A stretch of DNA of 64,000 nt. Source: Phlebopus portentosus. Taxonomy: Eukaryota; Basidiomycota; Agaricomycetes; Boletales; Boletinellaceae. Within the stretch, counting starts at the first letter, position 1. Each line of letters starts with the position of its first letter. Shown here piece by piece: positions 36,709 through 49,041 of this stretch. The notes under the pieces were generated by a model. That model was given only the letters and a program-made list of their open reading frames with translations. It did not search any database and was not told the DNA's origin. The stretch is from NCBI GenBank assembly GCA_037892935.1, contig JAYXKI010000022.1, positions 59,846 through 123,845 on the forward strand, in the 5' to 3' direction. The translations under genes were made by a program, and so were the position numbers.

Positions 36709-39700
36709 TGTAGACTATCAAACTCTCCTAGATAGGGACAAAGGTGGCGGTGGTGGCGTTTGACCACAGGGAGGCGATGTCAAAGGTGTCGAGAGGAAAA
36801 AGGGGAGGTCCTACCAGATCTACAGACTACCTACAGGCTTTCAGAAGCGACACTCAGCTCAGATGCACAAGGATCTGGCCGTTAGGCAGATCCGCCGTGC
36901 CTTCGAATAGCTCGCCATGGCAATATGGGCCTCGACGGCTGAATAGGGATTGCCAAGTCCAACTGAACCGGCGAAGGGGTCGCAGCGGCGGACTGGGTGT
37001 GGCGCCACCAGAGGCTCGCACTAGTGCGATTCCGCCCGGTAGTCGGGGAGATGACATCGGAACGACACAGAGAAGGCGGGGGTGAGAGAGCGTCGACACC
37101 ACTTGAAAGGGTAGTAGTGTCGGCGGTGGAACGACGCGGAGGCGGCGAGAAGCGGGAGACTGGATTCAGATGGAAAGGGACGCCGGCGCCGGCGGTAGCG
37201 GCGAACACAAGAAGAGTGACAGCTGCGTCGAGACATCGAGGAAGTATGACAGATGCCTAGAAGAGTGACGGCTGCGTCGAGGCGTTGAGGAAGAATCACA
37301 AACGATCTGAACCGAGCGGCAGCAAGGAAATACGAAAGGGGGCCTCAGGCGCGGGGAGAAATTGAAGATCGCGGGATTGATTACTAGAGGAGTGACGGCT
37401 GCATCGGGACGTGGAGGAGGAATCCCAAATGCTCAGGACCGAGCGGCGGTGGAGGATCGAGAGAGAGGGACGGTGATGCAGATATAAGTGGGAAATCCCT
37501 GGAGCGATTACTAGAAGAGCGACAGCTGCGCAGAAGGGAGATGTCCAGGGTGGCGAATGAGCTCAGCGGCTTTTGTCCTGTGAGATCCGGGGCCACGCCG
37601 TCAGGACGGGATCGGCGAGGGCACGTGACCGGGAGTTCACCCGATCCGGCTGTCAGGTTCTCTGTATATACTGGTTTCTTGAAAGAGGCTTCTTTACTTG
37701 TGGTTGGTCTCTGGTAGCTGCATTCTTGAAAGGATCTGCTCAAAAACTTGCATCAAGATCGACATGATCGGCAGATCAACAGGATCAGCATTCCAAACGC
37801 GACTAGTAACAGTCTAGCAGTCACTAGAGCCAAACTACTGTTAACGCGACCAAGGCAACGGTCACGGGCATCAACGGCAATATATGGGTGCCTGAGAAGC
37901 ACACCACAAGTACGTAACCCCGCGGACTACTTAACACCGCCGACTGGTAATTACCACCACCGATTTACTACCGCCGACCGTCACCTTAACACCACCGACC
38001 AAACTCCCGATCCGACCCGATCAAAAGAAGTCAAGAAGCGATCAAAACTACTAGAAGCCCAAGAAGTCTAGAACACGACTACTAAAGCCTAACACCTAAA
38101 GTCTAAAGGCTAATCCGATCCTAATGGAGACATCACTGGCATTCCAGCACTGTCAGACTTGTGCCCGAGTGTACATGGTCCTTTATGAGATATACTTCAC
38201 AGTATGTCATGCTACAAGTGAAACACGTGACTGCCAAATCGAAGTCCAACATCACACGCAAGAAGCGTTACATGCCAATCCACCAAATCCTATAATACCC
38301 AAGCGACATGAGGAACTCATTGTTACAACTCAAACCCCTCGAGCTGCAGACCCAATAACTTGGAGGATACTAGGATGGTACAAGCCAGAGCTGCATAACT
38401 CATGTCCAGCCTCTACAGTACAAGCAAACCTTTATTTACCAAAGAACGCAAACCTAGACACCAAGCAACTACAACTGGTACTCCAACGAAGGATATGGCA
38501 ATACATTCGCGATGTTAGACTCCCAGGCAAAGTATGGCTAGTCACTTGAACACAACTGCATCCCCCAGCCGAACTCATACAGTTCATGGTATGCATTGGA
38601 CCATACTCTACACCAACCCGACATCTCAATACCGATGTGCGAGTTGTGCTTACACCCTTCGGACCACAAGATGAACAGCGAAGAGTCACATATCGAGCTG
38701 CCTACATTGCACCAAGAGCTACAATCCCACCTGGTGATGGAATCGATGTCATAGTGGAGCACTGACAGTGGAGCTTTCCATACCGGAGCAGCACCTCTAT
38801 TGTCTCAGTCAGCAACCCCACAGAATTCCATCATAGTGGAGATACATTGGAGCAAAGTGGCGCTCGGTGGAGCAGATTGACGAAGGAAGTGATGTAACAG
38901 TGGAGAGAAGTGGAGTAAAGTGGAGAGAAGATGAGTAAGAAATAGGACGGAAAATGGATTATCTAGAAAGCATAAATAGCGTTAGAAGTAGGCCCTCTTT
39001 CCCACATCTTTCGATCCTCTTAACACACTGGTGATAGTGTCCTAACACAACTCACTGTGTGCTTTGTACTACTACGCCTCTTGGAAATCCCAATCTGCTC
39101 TTACTCTACCTTGTCTCTGAAAGCATCCCTTACCAGGACTGCAACTAGGAAGGATAGTAAGGGGACCGTGTGGTACAGCTAAATGTGGGTAGATAGATCA
39201 CCTCTGCACAACATACCGCTGCTTAGGCAAAAGGATCGAAACCGGTGTAACCCCGGACCTACACCTCTAACAGTTCTAGAGTGTATATCTGCTGCTTTTT
39301 AGGATAGATACATGCTCTCTATATATACTATGAGTCCTTGATAAGAAATATCACTTAAAGTGGCGGGTGGCGAGGCGTGACAGGCGCACCACGACGGCGG
39401 GGGCTGCTGCCGAGATGTGCCGCCAAGCCACCAAGACCTAGAGGCACCCCAATCAGAACGGCGGAATGCTGGTACGTTGTGTCGAATGTTGGGGCCGTTC
39501 GGATCGGTCAGGATGCGCTCTCTATGGATCTGAGGTGCCAAGGGGTCGAATAAAACTAAAAGGGGGAATATACGGATGGCCGCCGGGCGCGCTACCATGC
39601 TCGGCGTACAATGTGGGATGATAAGAATATGAAACAATCAATGAAATGGACCTGAGATTGGCTATCGTTCACCCAGCCGGCGCCGGGGCGGGCATACACC

Positions 39701-40094
39701 TCCGCGATGGCGCGATATACATCTGCCGCAGCGTGTCCGGCCGCTGTGCGAGCATTTCTGAAGCCCGGAGTCACCAGATTCGGCGGAACCATTCTTGAGA
39801 GAGGCTGGAGAAGGGGAACTAGGATTTGGTCGAAGGGGGGACAAGGTGATCATAAGATAGGAGTGGAGGCGTCGCCACCGGTTCGTATGATCGGCGGCGG
39901 CGGCAGCGGCATGGGTGCTGTTCCTAGGCCACCGAAGGTCCGGTGGCTGCTGACCAGGCTGTATTATGGGTAATGGCGGCGAAGGCTGGTTTGCTGACAA
40001 TAGTACGCAGGGGTGTCCTGAGTATGGCATAGGGGAGTACAGCCCTTACAGGCCTGTGCCACTGGATCGGTACAGGTTAGTACAGCGCACTACA
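36709..40094. mobile_element. 3.4-kb unclassified insertion in the 5' LTR-A, partly GC-rich
   Basis: The insertion starts TGTAGACTATC and ends GCGCACTACA, with CCGC on both sides (4-bp duplication). The LTR-A sequence resumes cleanly afterwards. Its outer parts (36720-37700 and 39340-39960) are GC-rich compared with the AT-rich surroundings and contain overlapping ORFs without recognisable domains. A middle part (about 37740-38765, reading ITWRILGWYKPEL and LQRRIWQYIRDVRLPG) could be a retroelement gag-like frame. No reverse transcriptase or transposase was seen. It may itself be composite. Confidence 0.5.
38893..39272 (+). repeat. Candidate LTR inside the 3.4-kb insertion
   Basis: TGTAACAGTGGAG...CACCTCTAACA is 380 bp with TG/CA ends and a TATA-like GCATAAATAG. 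It follows a purine-rich stretch (GACGAAGGAAG). No partner LTR was found in the window, so this is tentative. Confidence 0.35.
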
Positions 40095-40983
40095 CCGCTA
40101 TATTGATGTCAGAGAATTGTAGTCCGGTACCCGACATTAACCTGTATCTTCTTCCCAGGTGACTCATCTCGCGCCATTCGTCGACTGTAATAACCCCTTC
40201 TTCCGATCATTCCCATGCTTCTAGCATTCGATCCGTTGCTTCTTCGATAAGACTTTCGACGTCTGATGGTGCCCTGTAATAGATTGGCCAATTGACTTCC
40301 ACTGCAGTGTTTTGACACAAGGTCTGGTGACAATGCTGATTGATCCAAGCTCTCATGCAGACCTTCAGTGCATAGATATCTCTGTCACCGAGCTATATGG
40401 ATACCTCATGATCGTATGCGCTCATTCCGCAGTTCGGCATCAGTTGGTCCAGCGTTCATTCCGAGGGTCCAGGCTTATGTCGAATCTTGACATTGGCTCC
40501 TTCCCTGGTTACTAAGCATTCCACGAAGTTCTTAAGGAGCCACTCTGAAAGAACCCAACTCCTTTGGTATGCCAAATAACAGTTCGTACATACCAGGCTT
40601 TCGTGAACAAAGCATCTGGTTGCACTATGTCGATATCGTCTCTTCTGCAGGAGTTCTACGTATCTTGCGATGTTCTGTTCCTCCATCTGCACATAGCTTC
40701 GCTCAGGTGGAGGAGTATGTCTAATATACATTCCGGCTAGTCCTTCCTGCAAATCATATGGGTCCTCCCTCTCATCGCATTTGTCTTTGTAATATTGTCG
40801 ATCAGGTTCCTCCTGAATATCTTTGGCAGCTACCTCCATAGATTGTTGCTGCCCTAGTGGGCGAGAATCACCTCCACTATTCTGTCCTTGAAGCCTTTTG
40901 AAATGCTCTTGATTAGGCTGTATGATTCAGTATGTAAAGTGTCTGATTCCACACCGCATTATATATCCACAATTTTTGTAACA

Positions 40984-43900
40984 TGAGGAGTCAGCCCAAA
41001 ACCAATCCTTATATAAAGGATTCTCTTTCTCATCCAGTAGATCCCATCTGTGGACTGGCAGTGCTCTGCTTCAAGTGAATGGCCTTTTTGCAGCTCTCCA
41101 GTGATGCTTATGCCACTCCAGATATCTAAAGTTACACTGTTTGATACCTGTCTTGCTTTGGTATCTTCTTTGCTTGATTACCCTCTAAGCTACAGATTCT
41201 CCCAATGCTGTACTCAGGAACTCATTATCTTCTTTCTTGATGTCAATTACTCTCTGCGTAGAGTCTATAATATACACGATCTTCTTTCTAGAGGGAAGAT
41301 CTATCATGTCTGGTCAACAATTCCTCTTATGATACTCCTGCAATTTCTCTGGGGCATTGCACAGCCCTTCCACAGGTTCGCAGGTATTCTCTTCCTCTGG
41401 GTAGCCAAGCTATTTAATCTGATACTTCCATCTATTGTGCCATTTTCTCATATCTCGGATCGCTTTCACCTCATACTCAGTTTCTCCAGTGATGACTTCT
41501 GGTGGTGGTCTTGTTATCTGTGCCAGATCCTTTCATTCTTAATAGGAAATTAGTAATTCTGCATAAAACACCAGGTGGATCCTCAACTCCTTTAGGAGAT
41601 CCAACTCATAGTTGACTAGCCCATGCTTTGTGATAACTTGATAAGGTCCCAGGTTTCTATCCCCTAGCTTCCTAGTAGGAACTAGCAGGGTTAGATTCCA
41701 ATCATCTAACATGACTTTATCACTGACTTCAAATGATGGCATTGGACCTTGGTGTTTATTTGTAAACTTCTTCATTACATCTCGTGCCTATTCTAGCATC
41801 TTTGCTGCTTCTTCCTGATTCTTCTTTTGTATAGCCACATAGTCTTGTGTTCCTCAGATTGGAAGCTTGAATCCTAATTCCAGCTGAAATCTATAAACTG
41901 TAAGGACTCGAACATTTTCCTTTTCCTTTCTTACATTACCATTTATTTTTATATTCTTTTTCCTTTTCTTTTATTTTTCTTATGTGCTTATTCATCTAGT
42001 TGCCGGAACATTCCACAATGTTCTATCACGCTCACTAATCATCCCATTCCTTGTCATGTGACTTCCCATTAGAGTAGACCTTTCTTGCGCTCAAAGTCTA
42101 TATAAGTAGATAGTTTGACTCTTTTGTTCTTTGTCTTTCTATTCTACTTACCTTCACTGCGACCTAGCGTTCGACGGTCTGGACTTAAGCCTTGTCTTAG
42201 CTGTCTTGACCTGAGCGATGTGTTTGGGATTATCTCATTCATGCTTGTTTGTTGTTGTATTGGCCTGCCTCGACTCAGTCCTTGAGCCATCCGCCTAACA
42301 TAAACTAATTCAAATAGTATCTTGCCTATGCTAGAGTGAGTTCGGCTATTGTAGGCAAATTCTGCTATGGGCAGATGTTCGTCCCAATCGTCCTATTGCA
42401 AGTTGAAATAGCAATATAATAGCTGTTCTATTTCTTGATTTACTTACTATATTTGACCATCTGTTTGGGGATGATATGCCGTACTAAGCTTTGTCTCGAT
42501 CCTAAGAGCCTGGTTCACCTGTTCTGTAAACCGGCTAGTGAACTGAGGTTCTCTGTTGCTGATTACTGTCTTTGGAGTTCCAACCTTACTGTAGATGTAA
42601 TTGATCATTAAATCTGCAGTGGTTTTCGAGTTTGCATTTACTGTAGTAGATATAAAAGTTCCCATTTTAGAGAACCTGTCTGCCACCACAAGTATCATAT
42701 TGTGTCCTTTACTCATTGTTGGGAGTCCAGTAACATAGTCCATAGTAATTTCATCATAGGGCTTCATCGCTACCTGCAATGGTTGCAGAGGTGGTTGCAT
42801 CTTTCCTCATCATACTTTTGTCCTTTGGCACACATCGCATGTGCACACATATTCTTCAACCTATTCTCTCATCTTCGGCCACCAAACTCTTTGTTCCAGT
42901 TTGTCTATAGTCTTCTATATCCCCAGGTGTCCTGACACTGGTGCATCATAGCACTGTTGTACAATTTTCTTCTTAATTTCTTCATCTAGTAGGATAACTA
43001 ATTTATCATCCTTCCACCAATACCCTTCTTCAAATGTTCCAATTGTTAGCTCTTTAGATCATTCATAGGTGTCTCAAATCTTCTCTCCCAGTTCTGAACC
43101 TCCTGTAAGCTCAAATATCTGTATTGTGCACATGGGCAGAGCTGATATTCTGAACAATTCTGGAGGAAGTAGGACTTGTTCTGGCTGGTCCTCTTGGCCC
43201 TGTTTATAGTCTGGCCTTCTTGATAATGCATCCACTTGTAAATTCTTGGTTCCAGGTTGATACTTGATTTAAAATTGAAATCTGCTAAGAAATGCCACCC
43301 ATCTTGCTTGGCAGCCACTTAGCTTCCTAGCTCCCATAAAATATTGGAGATTAGCTTGATCGCTGATTACTCGAATTTGATATTTACCTCCTTCCAAGTA
43401 GTGCCTCCAATTGCTCAAGGCCTTAACAATCACTAGTAATTCCTTGTCTATTACTGGATAGTTATTCTCAGTATCTCAATAGGTGTTCAATCAATATCCA
43501 ATAGGGTGCAAAATTTTGTCATCCCTAAGTTGCGAGAGCACAGCTCCCATCACAAAGTTTGATGCATTAGTTTCCAGCACAAATTGCTTATTGTAATTAG
43601 GTTGTACTAGCATAGGTGCAGTGGTGAAAGCTTCCTTGAGTTTCCTAAAGCTTTCTTGTTGTTGTTCTCCCCAGGTAAATGTCTTCTTGCTACACATAAG
43701 TTTCATTAGTGGCCTTGCAATCTTGGCGAAGTTTTCGATAAATTTCTGATAGAAATTTGTAAAACTGATAAACTTTTGAATATCTCACTTGCTTGACAAG
43801 TCTGGCCATTCTTGAATTGCTTTCACCTTGTAGGGATCTATCTGCATGCCTGATTGGTTAACTATAAATCCTAAATAGTTGAGTTTCTTCTTACCAAAGT

Positions 43901-44723
43901 AGCACTTCTCTGGTTTACAGAAGAAGTCTGCTTTTCTTAACCTGCACAATACCTCTGCTAGCAGGTCCCAATGTTCCTATTCTATTTCTGCATAGACTAT
44001 AATGTCATCCAAATAAATGAGTATGTCCTGCCCAATCATGTCCTGAAAGAGCTCATTCATTGCACATTGGAATACCGCAGATGCATTCATTAATCCAAAC
44101 TGCATTACCATCAGCTGGTATACTCCCATGTGAGTTCTGAAGGTAGCATACTTCTCATGCCCAGAGTGTATTTGAATGTTGTTGTACTCACTTTGCAGAT
44201 CCAGTGTAGAGAACCATTTAGCATACACAAGATCATTCGAGAGCATGTGTAACAGGGGCATTGGTTGGTAATCAGGGATGACCACCGCATTTAGTCCTCT
44301 ATAGTTGATAACAATTCTATACTCCAGCTTGCCATCTGAGCAATCCAAAATTAGACCAATATATATTTGAAAGCATATCTGCTTTAATAAGGTACGTGGA
44401 CATAGAGATTCTGTACAAATCGTACTAGACCTGTGGGTAGGTTTACCATTGCAACATCTCCGGCGTCACTTTTGACCTTTGAGAAAAATCTTTTTGGACT
44501 GTTTATAATTATCTTACAATAGGACATCGACCATTAGTCATCAACACTCCTGTATTTTTCCTGGCCACATACTGACGACTCAGATGGAATTCACTCCTTA
44601 CGTGTTCCAAATTATGTCGCAAATGCTGGAACTACACTGTAGAGAAATTCCTGCCAAATATTACCATTTCTTCTTCAACTATTAAGCTGGGTGCATGAAG
44701 GAAGTATTCCTGGCCTTGTTCGT
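40984..44723 (-). mobile_element. Second Ty3/gypsy element (RT, RNase H, integrase, chromodomain-like end)
   Basis: On the minus strand: reverse transcriptase at 44348-43977 (YRIVINYRGLN, FSTLDLQSEYNNI, active-site YLDD); RNase H region at about 43706-43046 (FTWGEQQQESFRKLKEAF, VLETNASNFVMGAVLSQ); integrase zinc and core at about 42880-42300 ([30 protein letters not shown]); integrase C-terminus and chromodomain-like end at 41880-41400 (KHQGPMPSFEVSDKVML, YQIKWLGYPEEENTCEP). Several stops and frame breaks are present. It belongs to a different family from the element at 1-2922. A solo LTR splits it at 41899-42300. Gag and its own LTRs are missing. Confidence 0.9.
41899..42300 (+). mobile_element. 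Solo LTR of the first gypsy family with 5-bp TSD
   Basis: 402 bp from TGTAAGGACTCGAAC to CCGCCTAACA, flanked by TAAAC at 41894-41898 and 42301-42305. It is homologous to the LTR at 2505-2922 and contains the TATA TCTATATAAG. It lies in plus orientation inside the minus-strand gypsy integrase, so it came from a later insertion followed by LTR-LTR recombination. Confidence 0.95.
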
Positions 44724-44915
44724 TTCCTTGTCTTTCTATTTTACTTACCTTCACTTCGACTTAGGTATCTACTCTTGTATTTGTTAGTCTGTTGAATTTT
44801 ACTTACCTTCACTTCAACTTAGCGTGCATAAAGCCTGACAGCTCACGTTAGCCAGTTGTTAGTTGTTTGTATTGGCCACCTCGAGATCAACACCCATTAG
44901 TCTCGCCGCCTAACA
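44724..44915 (+). repeat. 3' fragment of a gypsy-family LTR
   Basis: Matches the last 190 bases or so of the LTR at 2505-2922, including the doubled CTTACCTTCACTTC block and the end GCCGCCTAACA. The 5' part is missing; it abuts the truncated second gypsy element. Confidence 0.85.
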
Positions 44916-44940
44916 GCTGACTCTTGAGCAAATTTGTAAT

Positions 44941-45117
44941 ATGGTCAAAGCAGGTGACTGTCAGTGGGAAGCAATTGAAGATGATTCCGAGCTAGATGAA
45001 CATGTCGAAGAACCACCCGAGCCACCAAGAAAGAAGAGGAAGCAGAGATTGGACAAAGGCAAAAAACGTGGTTCAAAGAAGCAAAGCATTGATGATCCAG
45101 ATAGTGAATGCAACTAA
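44941..45117 (+). pseudogene. Unidentified basic/acidic C-terminal tail, possibly of a transposase
   Basis: The open frame reads MVKAGDCQWEAIEDDSELD, then a nuclear-localisation-like PPRKKRKQRLDKGKKRG, then DDPDSECN and a stop. The same frame continues upstream to the LTR fragment at 44915, so it is a 5'-truncated piece. The composition suggests the tail of a large nuclear protein such as a transposase; no family assignment is possible. Confidence 0.3.
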
Positions 45118-45488
45118 ATTGCTCACACTGAATAGATATTATATATTGCACAAAGTAGAGTCTACTAATAATAGAATACTGTCCATTTATTTGAATTATG
45201 TTATCATCATTTGCTTAAGTAAGATCAAGCACACCATTAGTGCATAGTGCATTCAACTATTTTGCTTGTCCATTGTAAATAAATGCACTTTCCCCTCACT
45301 ACTATAGCAGGCAAAAGATTGCGATGGAGGCTCTCTTCATTCATGCTATGGTGATGCACCATGCAATAATCAACTAAATGAACTCCCACAGGTCATCCAA
45401 TTGTCGTCTGGATCACCAACACAACTGCTTGCTTGATGATGCTATCCGTTTTACCCTATACTCACTAGTATGAGCATAGGAGTAACCG

Positions 45489-45532
45489 ATGGATGGATGG
45501 ATGGATGGATGGATGGATGGATGGATGAATGG
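45489..45532 (+). repeat. (GGAT)n microsatellite
   Basis: About eleven tandem GGAT units, the last ones interrupted (GGATGAATGG). Confidence 0.9.
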
Positions 45533-46131
45533 ACAGCAGACATAATTTTTATATGTGCTGCATATCATCCATCAGACATGTTTTCTCTGTATTTTATTTA
45601 TTTTTATTTGTCATTTTACACATGCTTGTGTGATTAGTTCTAATATAAATGTAAAAAAGAATGAAATAAATTGATGAAGAAATGTGCAGGTTGTGACAAT
45701 ATTGTGTGCTCATCGTGCAAGGCAGCGAGCACACAATGAGGTGCAGTGACACGACATGCGGCAAACGAGATGCCGCGAAGCGAGCGTGCGGCCAGCCACT
45801 GGTCATCAGTGATCACGTGAGATCAAGCTAATGTAAGCTTATAAAGGCATTTAGTCATTCATCATGCTTAGTCATATGAGAGATCACCTAAACCCTGGAC
45901 CTAGTAATATCTTTAACCCGCAGGACGCAGTATTAAGCACAGTATACCGAAAATTTCAGAGTGGCATCAGATCAGAGGGGATCAACATCTGAAATCACTT
46001 GTCTTATTTGATTAGCCGGTGTGGGACCGGCAGGTGAATAAGGTTCTGCCCCCTGTGTCAGCGACCCCCGCCCAGGCCCGGTCTCTCGACAAAACAAAGC
46101 ATAATTTTTCAGATTCTCAGGAATTTTGAAT
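45533..46131. other. Intergenic
   Basis: AT-rich stretch then the 3' flank of the kinase gene. No gene seen. Confidence 0.5.
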
Positions 46132-49041
46132 TTAGCTATAGCTGTAATTATATCCCAAGAAGTTGACCTTGGCCTCTTTCCGACTTTCTTCATACCCATC
46201 GGCGAATTCTCGCAAGCACTTTCCAAGGTCATATACATTAACCAGGCCATCCCACGCTAAGACCTTTCGAAGGTTACAGAACTCCATGCCGTATTTGTCC
46301 ATGACCCTCCTCTGAAACTCTAGAGGGTTGACCGACGTCACGGAGCCATCATTGAGGATCTCCCATCTAACGACCATCTCCTCGCAATCGCAAAAACCAG
46401 GACAATCGTGCCAAACGGCATCGCACAAGTCAATGAACTTGAAAAGCTTGGTCTTTGGATTGAAGACGATGTTCTTCTCATCGCAGTCTCGGTGCTCAAG
46501 GCCAAGGGAGTGGAAAAGGGTCAGGCTAGCCAACAACTCGTCTCTGCGAAACTAGTAAAGATCTGAATATGTATTGAAGTGGGTAATTCACTTACTTATC
46601 ACCATTTTCTGGTATGACCCAAGACTCCTTGAGCGGCTCGCCTGCCCACTCTGTAATCAACATGAACCATGAACAATCCTTGAGCCGATATAGCCCAAAA
46701 CACGCAGTAGTCACGCGGTTTATAACCTCCTCTAAATGCTTGTCGTGCTTGGCTACTTGAAGCAGGGAGTAGTTGATGTACTCATTGTAGAGATCCGCGC
46801 AAAAGTTTACGTTGCCACGTCCCGGACGCAAGCCGTCCACGAGTTTAAGCGCGTAAAAATGTTTTGTGCCATCCGCTTTGCGAAGCTGCGTCTTGTATAG
46901 AATACCGGTCGCGCCCGTTCCTTTACCACCGACTACTCGCAAGAAAGGCACTTCCGCAGTTGAAGGGAAAGATGGGAATTGCACACCCGGTACAAGTTCG
47001 AAGAGAGCGTTGCGCTCCAAATCCGGCCCAAGGCACTTTATACCAGCAATTCTCTACGTTATAATTAGATTTGGACTACGTAACGAGAGCGGGAAAACGC
47101 ACAATTACTGGAGTAGATCCCTTATCCGTCTTCGACGTATTGTGGCTCATCAATTGTCGTGACGCTGACCTTGTTAGTCTTAAGGAAATGATCGGATCCA
47201 CTTTGTTCGTGATGGCGTGAGGGCGTCTGACGCTCTTTTTGCTGCCGAAAGTGCGTCCACCTTGACCAGAATTACCTCGTTTCTTGCCTTTACCCGACGT
47301 ACGCTCTGTCTTTTCTAGCCAATTAGGATGTATATCGTTCCATCCGTTACCACCCGATCCACCCCTTGGTCCACCACCTGATCCATTAAACGGTTTGCGA
47401 GGGAATTCCTGTGCCCTATACTTTTCGACTTGTTTGTCCAAATCTGGATCTCTCACGGTCACTTCACCCAACTGGGCCAACATCATCCCGAGCAAAGCTC
47501 GGAAAGGTTCACTTCTCCCATCTTGATTCAACTTTTGCGAGTAAGAGACGGCAGCACCAACGGAGGTCTGATGCATTTGCAAGATAATACTAAATTCGAA
47601 GCTGGATAGCCACATGAACTTGCATTTCCAGAGGACCGTATAAAAAAAGGCCTAAATAACTCAGTCAGCCCGTGATACGAATAGGTAGATACAATCAGAT
47701 GCACTTTGTACAGAATCTGTCGATCGAGACCTTCAACATGCGAGAAGTCGACCAGGAGGAAGTCATAATGACTGGTCAGAACGACGGCGTTCTTCAGAAC
47801 CGCTGATCGCTTGGCTTCGCAGAGCGCGTAAAAGTGATTATACTCCGGGTTCATGATCACAATGTCTACCCGCTCCCCGGCATCGGTGATGGGACCACCA
47901 TCACCATACAAAGGGAGCAGAGGCGTCTCGACACTGATAATTTGCCGTCCGAATAGCCTCGCCAAGATGGACTTGATGGCATAGATCAACCCCGAACGGA
48001 TAAGACGTGTAGCCTAGGCAGACTAGATGAGTCATAGCCAACGACATGGTGGATGGGCACTTACGTCCTGCTCGTATTCAATCCACATCCATTCGTCGCG
48101 TTTCACGCCGTATCTCTCTTCAACCCGAGGAGAAAACAGTTCCGCATACGAGTCTATCACGGCGTCGTCTGATAGGTACCCGTTACCATTCGAGTAGCCC
48201 TTGAGTTGTTTGTCTCCGAGAGCCCGTTCGGCAGCTTCAAGAAGCCTGTCAACTTTCTCATCGTCCCTGAAGGCGAAGAGGGGCAGAAGCTCTCGGTCGA
48301 GGCTATTCACATGGTCAACGTTAACCTTAGTAGAGGAGGCGGAGGGTCTGGTGGTCCTAATTTGCTCGGGAGGGGGATCTGGCGGAACGTTGAATATCTC
48401 ATACTCTCTGAACCAATCCTTGGCTAACGGTATCATGCTGGGTTTTGCGACATTGCCCTTCGCACTCCCTAAGGGACCCTGAACAGTCTCCTTCTGAAAT
48501 TCTTGGCCTGCCTGCGTATTTCCATCCGTGCTGTCATCTTCGTCTGCTTCATAACGTGCTCGGATGTGCTCGGTAGTTTTCTTCTGAAGGACCTCAGGTC
48601 CGCCGTCAGAACGGTCGCCATCGGCCTTCACAGCTGCCTCCGACGCTGAGGCGAGATATTCGTTCCAGCCGGGAGCATGATCGTGTGGTGACGAAGTCTT
48701 GTATTGCTTCCCTGAAAGGTTCTTCCGTTTTTCACGTTCGAGGGTCTGTGACGAATTAGCAAGAGCATCAATGAGCAAGGAAGACATATTTTCGCCGTAC
48801 GTCTGGATCATTGTCGTGCACAGTGCTGAGAATGTTCTGCATTACAATCAATAGTTCATAATGGAAGCTGGAATGCCCATATACCTAGAGTAAAATCTTT
48901 AACTATTAGAACCGCAGCAATTCATTAGATCGGAGGACAGCACTTTAAATACCTGGTTGACTCAAGCCTCGCGGCTGCCAACAGACGTGCCACTGCCCTT
49001 GAGGTAATCTGGCGAGCTCTGCGAATAAGCGTCGAAGACAT
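46132..49041 (-). CDS. PD-(D/E)XK nuclease-like domain fused to a protein-kinase-like domain
   Basis: About eight exons splice in frame from MSSTLIRRARQITSRAVARL (49041) to VNFLGYNYSYS (46132). A polar N-terminal third is followed by EQDATRLIRSGLIYAIKSIL, AGERVDIVIMNPEYN and YALCEAKRSAVL. This D...E-x-K arrangement after a helix with a conserved Glu is the core of PD-(D/E)XK nuclease folds. A Ser/Gly-rich, basic linker (GKGKKRGNSGQGG) leads to a kinase fold: glycine loop GGKGTGATGILYK, lysine FYALKLVDG, hinge-side WFMLITEWAGEPL, catalytic loop LEHRDCDEKNIVF, and FIDLCDA at the DFG position (D kept, FG lost). This architecture resembles basidiomycete fungal-kinase proteins and the nuclease-kinase carboxyl domains described in Crinkler-like proteins; that link is inference. 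No signal peptide. No stop or frameshift is needed. Confidence 0.75.

Larger units (their letters stand above)
31974..40983 (-). mobile_element. Non-autonomous LTR element with 1.6-kb LTRs (LTR-A), carrying nested insertions
   Basis: On the minus strand each LTR begins TGTTAyAAAAATTGTGG and ends CTGGTCCTAACA. Order on the minus strand: the 5' LTR 40983-35989 (interrupted at 40094-36709), an internal region 35988-35576 of only 413 bp, and the 3' LTR 35575-31974 (interrupted by a nested solo LTR). The internal region ends in a purine tract (CTTAGGGGGAGGAA) directly before the 3' LTR, as expected. No gag or pol is present, so it resembles LARD/TRIM-type elements. No matching target duplication was found at the outer ends. 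LTR pieces encode Gag-like-looking ORFs on the minus strand (QEHFERLQRQNSGG), but these lie within the LTR and are not supported as genes. Confidence 0.72.

Noticed and set aside
36744..37299. Overlapping GC-rich ORFs on both strands
   Set aside because: Open in several frames because of base composition; low complexity, no domain.
40984..40994. GTCAG near both ends of the large LTR-A element as a target duplication
   Set aside because: On the right it is offset by six bases from the LTR end and the two flanks come from different gypsy elements.
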